This document shows, one piece after another, positions 6,884-6,946 of a stretch of DNA of 6,946 bases; position 1 is the stretch's first letter; every line of letters begins with the position of its first letter. Origin of the DNA: Phycisphaerales bacterium (lineage in GTDB: Bacteria > Planctomycetota > Phycisphaerae > Phycisphaerales > SM1A02); assembly GCA_007125255.1 (NCBI GenBank), contig SLDM01000067.1, forward strand, positions 1 to 6,946, given 5' to 3'. The notes under the pieces are model-generated. The model saw only the letters and a list, made by a program, of their open reading frames with translations. It did no database searches and was not told where the DNA came from. Position numbers and translations under genes: made by a program.

Positions 6884-6946
6884 ATGTGGCGGGAAGTTTC
6901 ACGCTCGGTGAATCCGGGGCGGCATTCTCTATTTCCTGCCGCCGCA
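6884..6946 (+). CDS. possible start of a divergent gene (runs off right edge)
   Basis: An ATG at 6884 opens a frame of 21 codons with no stop to the window end, beginning MWREVSRSVNPGRHS. A plus-strand TATAGT (6872-6877) ends 6 bases before the ATG, a spacing seen at leaderless starts, and AGGAG (6867-6871) lies 12 bases before it. Twenty-one codons are too few for any family call, and chance is a fair explanation. Confidence 0.15.
   Translation, partial: MWREVSRSVNPGRHSLFPAAA
6898..6912. promoter_or_regulatory. inverted repeat TTCAC-N5-GTGAA
   Basis: A perfect 5-base inverted repeat, TTCAC GCTCG GTGAA, lies just upstream of where a -35 element would fall for the TATACT box at 6875-6870. 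Its shape and position suit a binding site for a dimeric regulator, but 5-base arms can arise by chance. No cognate regulator gene is seen in the window. Confidence 0.25.
6918..6943. repeat. 7-base inverted repeat with 12-base AT-rich loop
   Basis: GGCGGCA (6918-6924) and TGCCGCC (6937-6943) are perfectly complementary around the loop ttctctatttcc. It could form a GC-rich hairpin at the right edge, upstream of the operon. No run of T follows on either strand within the window, so it is not a convincing intrinsic terminator. Its role is unknown. Confidence 0.45.

Noticed and set aside
6918..6943. Intrinsic terminator at the right edge
   Set aside because: The stem is only 7 base pairs with a 12-base loop, and no T-tract follows on either strand within the window.

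Overview
The window is almost wholly one rightward-to-leftward (minus strand) gene cluster in GC-rich DNA. Reading from the right edge, it has a roughly 200-base leader with promoter-like signals, a MoxR-family AAA+ ATPase (6743-5664), a short 90-base spacer holding a possible 29-codon ORF, a soluble DUF58/VWA protein (5573-4587), a large membrane protein with a BatA-type N-terminus (4570-2213), and a second large membrane protein carrying a VWA domain and a glutamine-amidotransferase-like domain (2216 to beyond base 1, 3' end not in the window). The spacings are short (90, 16 and -4 bases), so the four genes look like one operon.

The gene order and several sequence signatures resemble the MoxR operons of Planctomycetota, perhaps Phycisphaerae. 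These are the extended DUF58 block around YVAGDDLKHLDWKVFGR, the BatA N-terminus fused to a very long extracytoplasmic region, and the VWA plus GATase-like membrane protein. This assignment rests on remembered family resemblance and gene order, not on a search, and is moderately confident at phylum level only.

From what is known of such families, the MoxR ATPase probably acts as a chaperone-like partner of the VWA proteins. The DUF58 protein is probably a cytosolic adaptor, and the two membrane proteins would present VWA and ligand-binding-like domains outside the cytoplasmic membrane. The exact substrate is unknown. The usual aerotolerance genes batB, batC and batD are not seen here. The window shows no RNA genes, mobile elements, CRISPR arrays or terminators. 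The plus-strand long ORFs opposite these genes are judged to be codon-bias shadows.

The points most worth a second look are the degenerate metal site in the BatA-like protein, the absence of a catalytic cysteine in the GATase-like domain, the possible small hydrophobic ORF bridging moxR and the DUF58 gene, and several inverted repeats in the leader of the operon.
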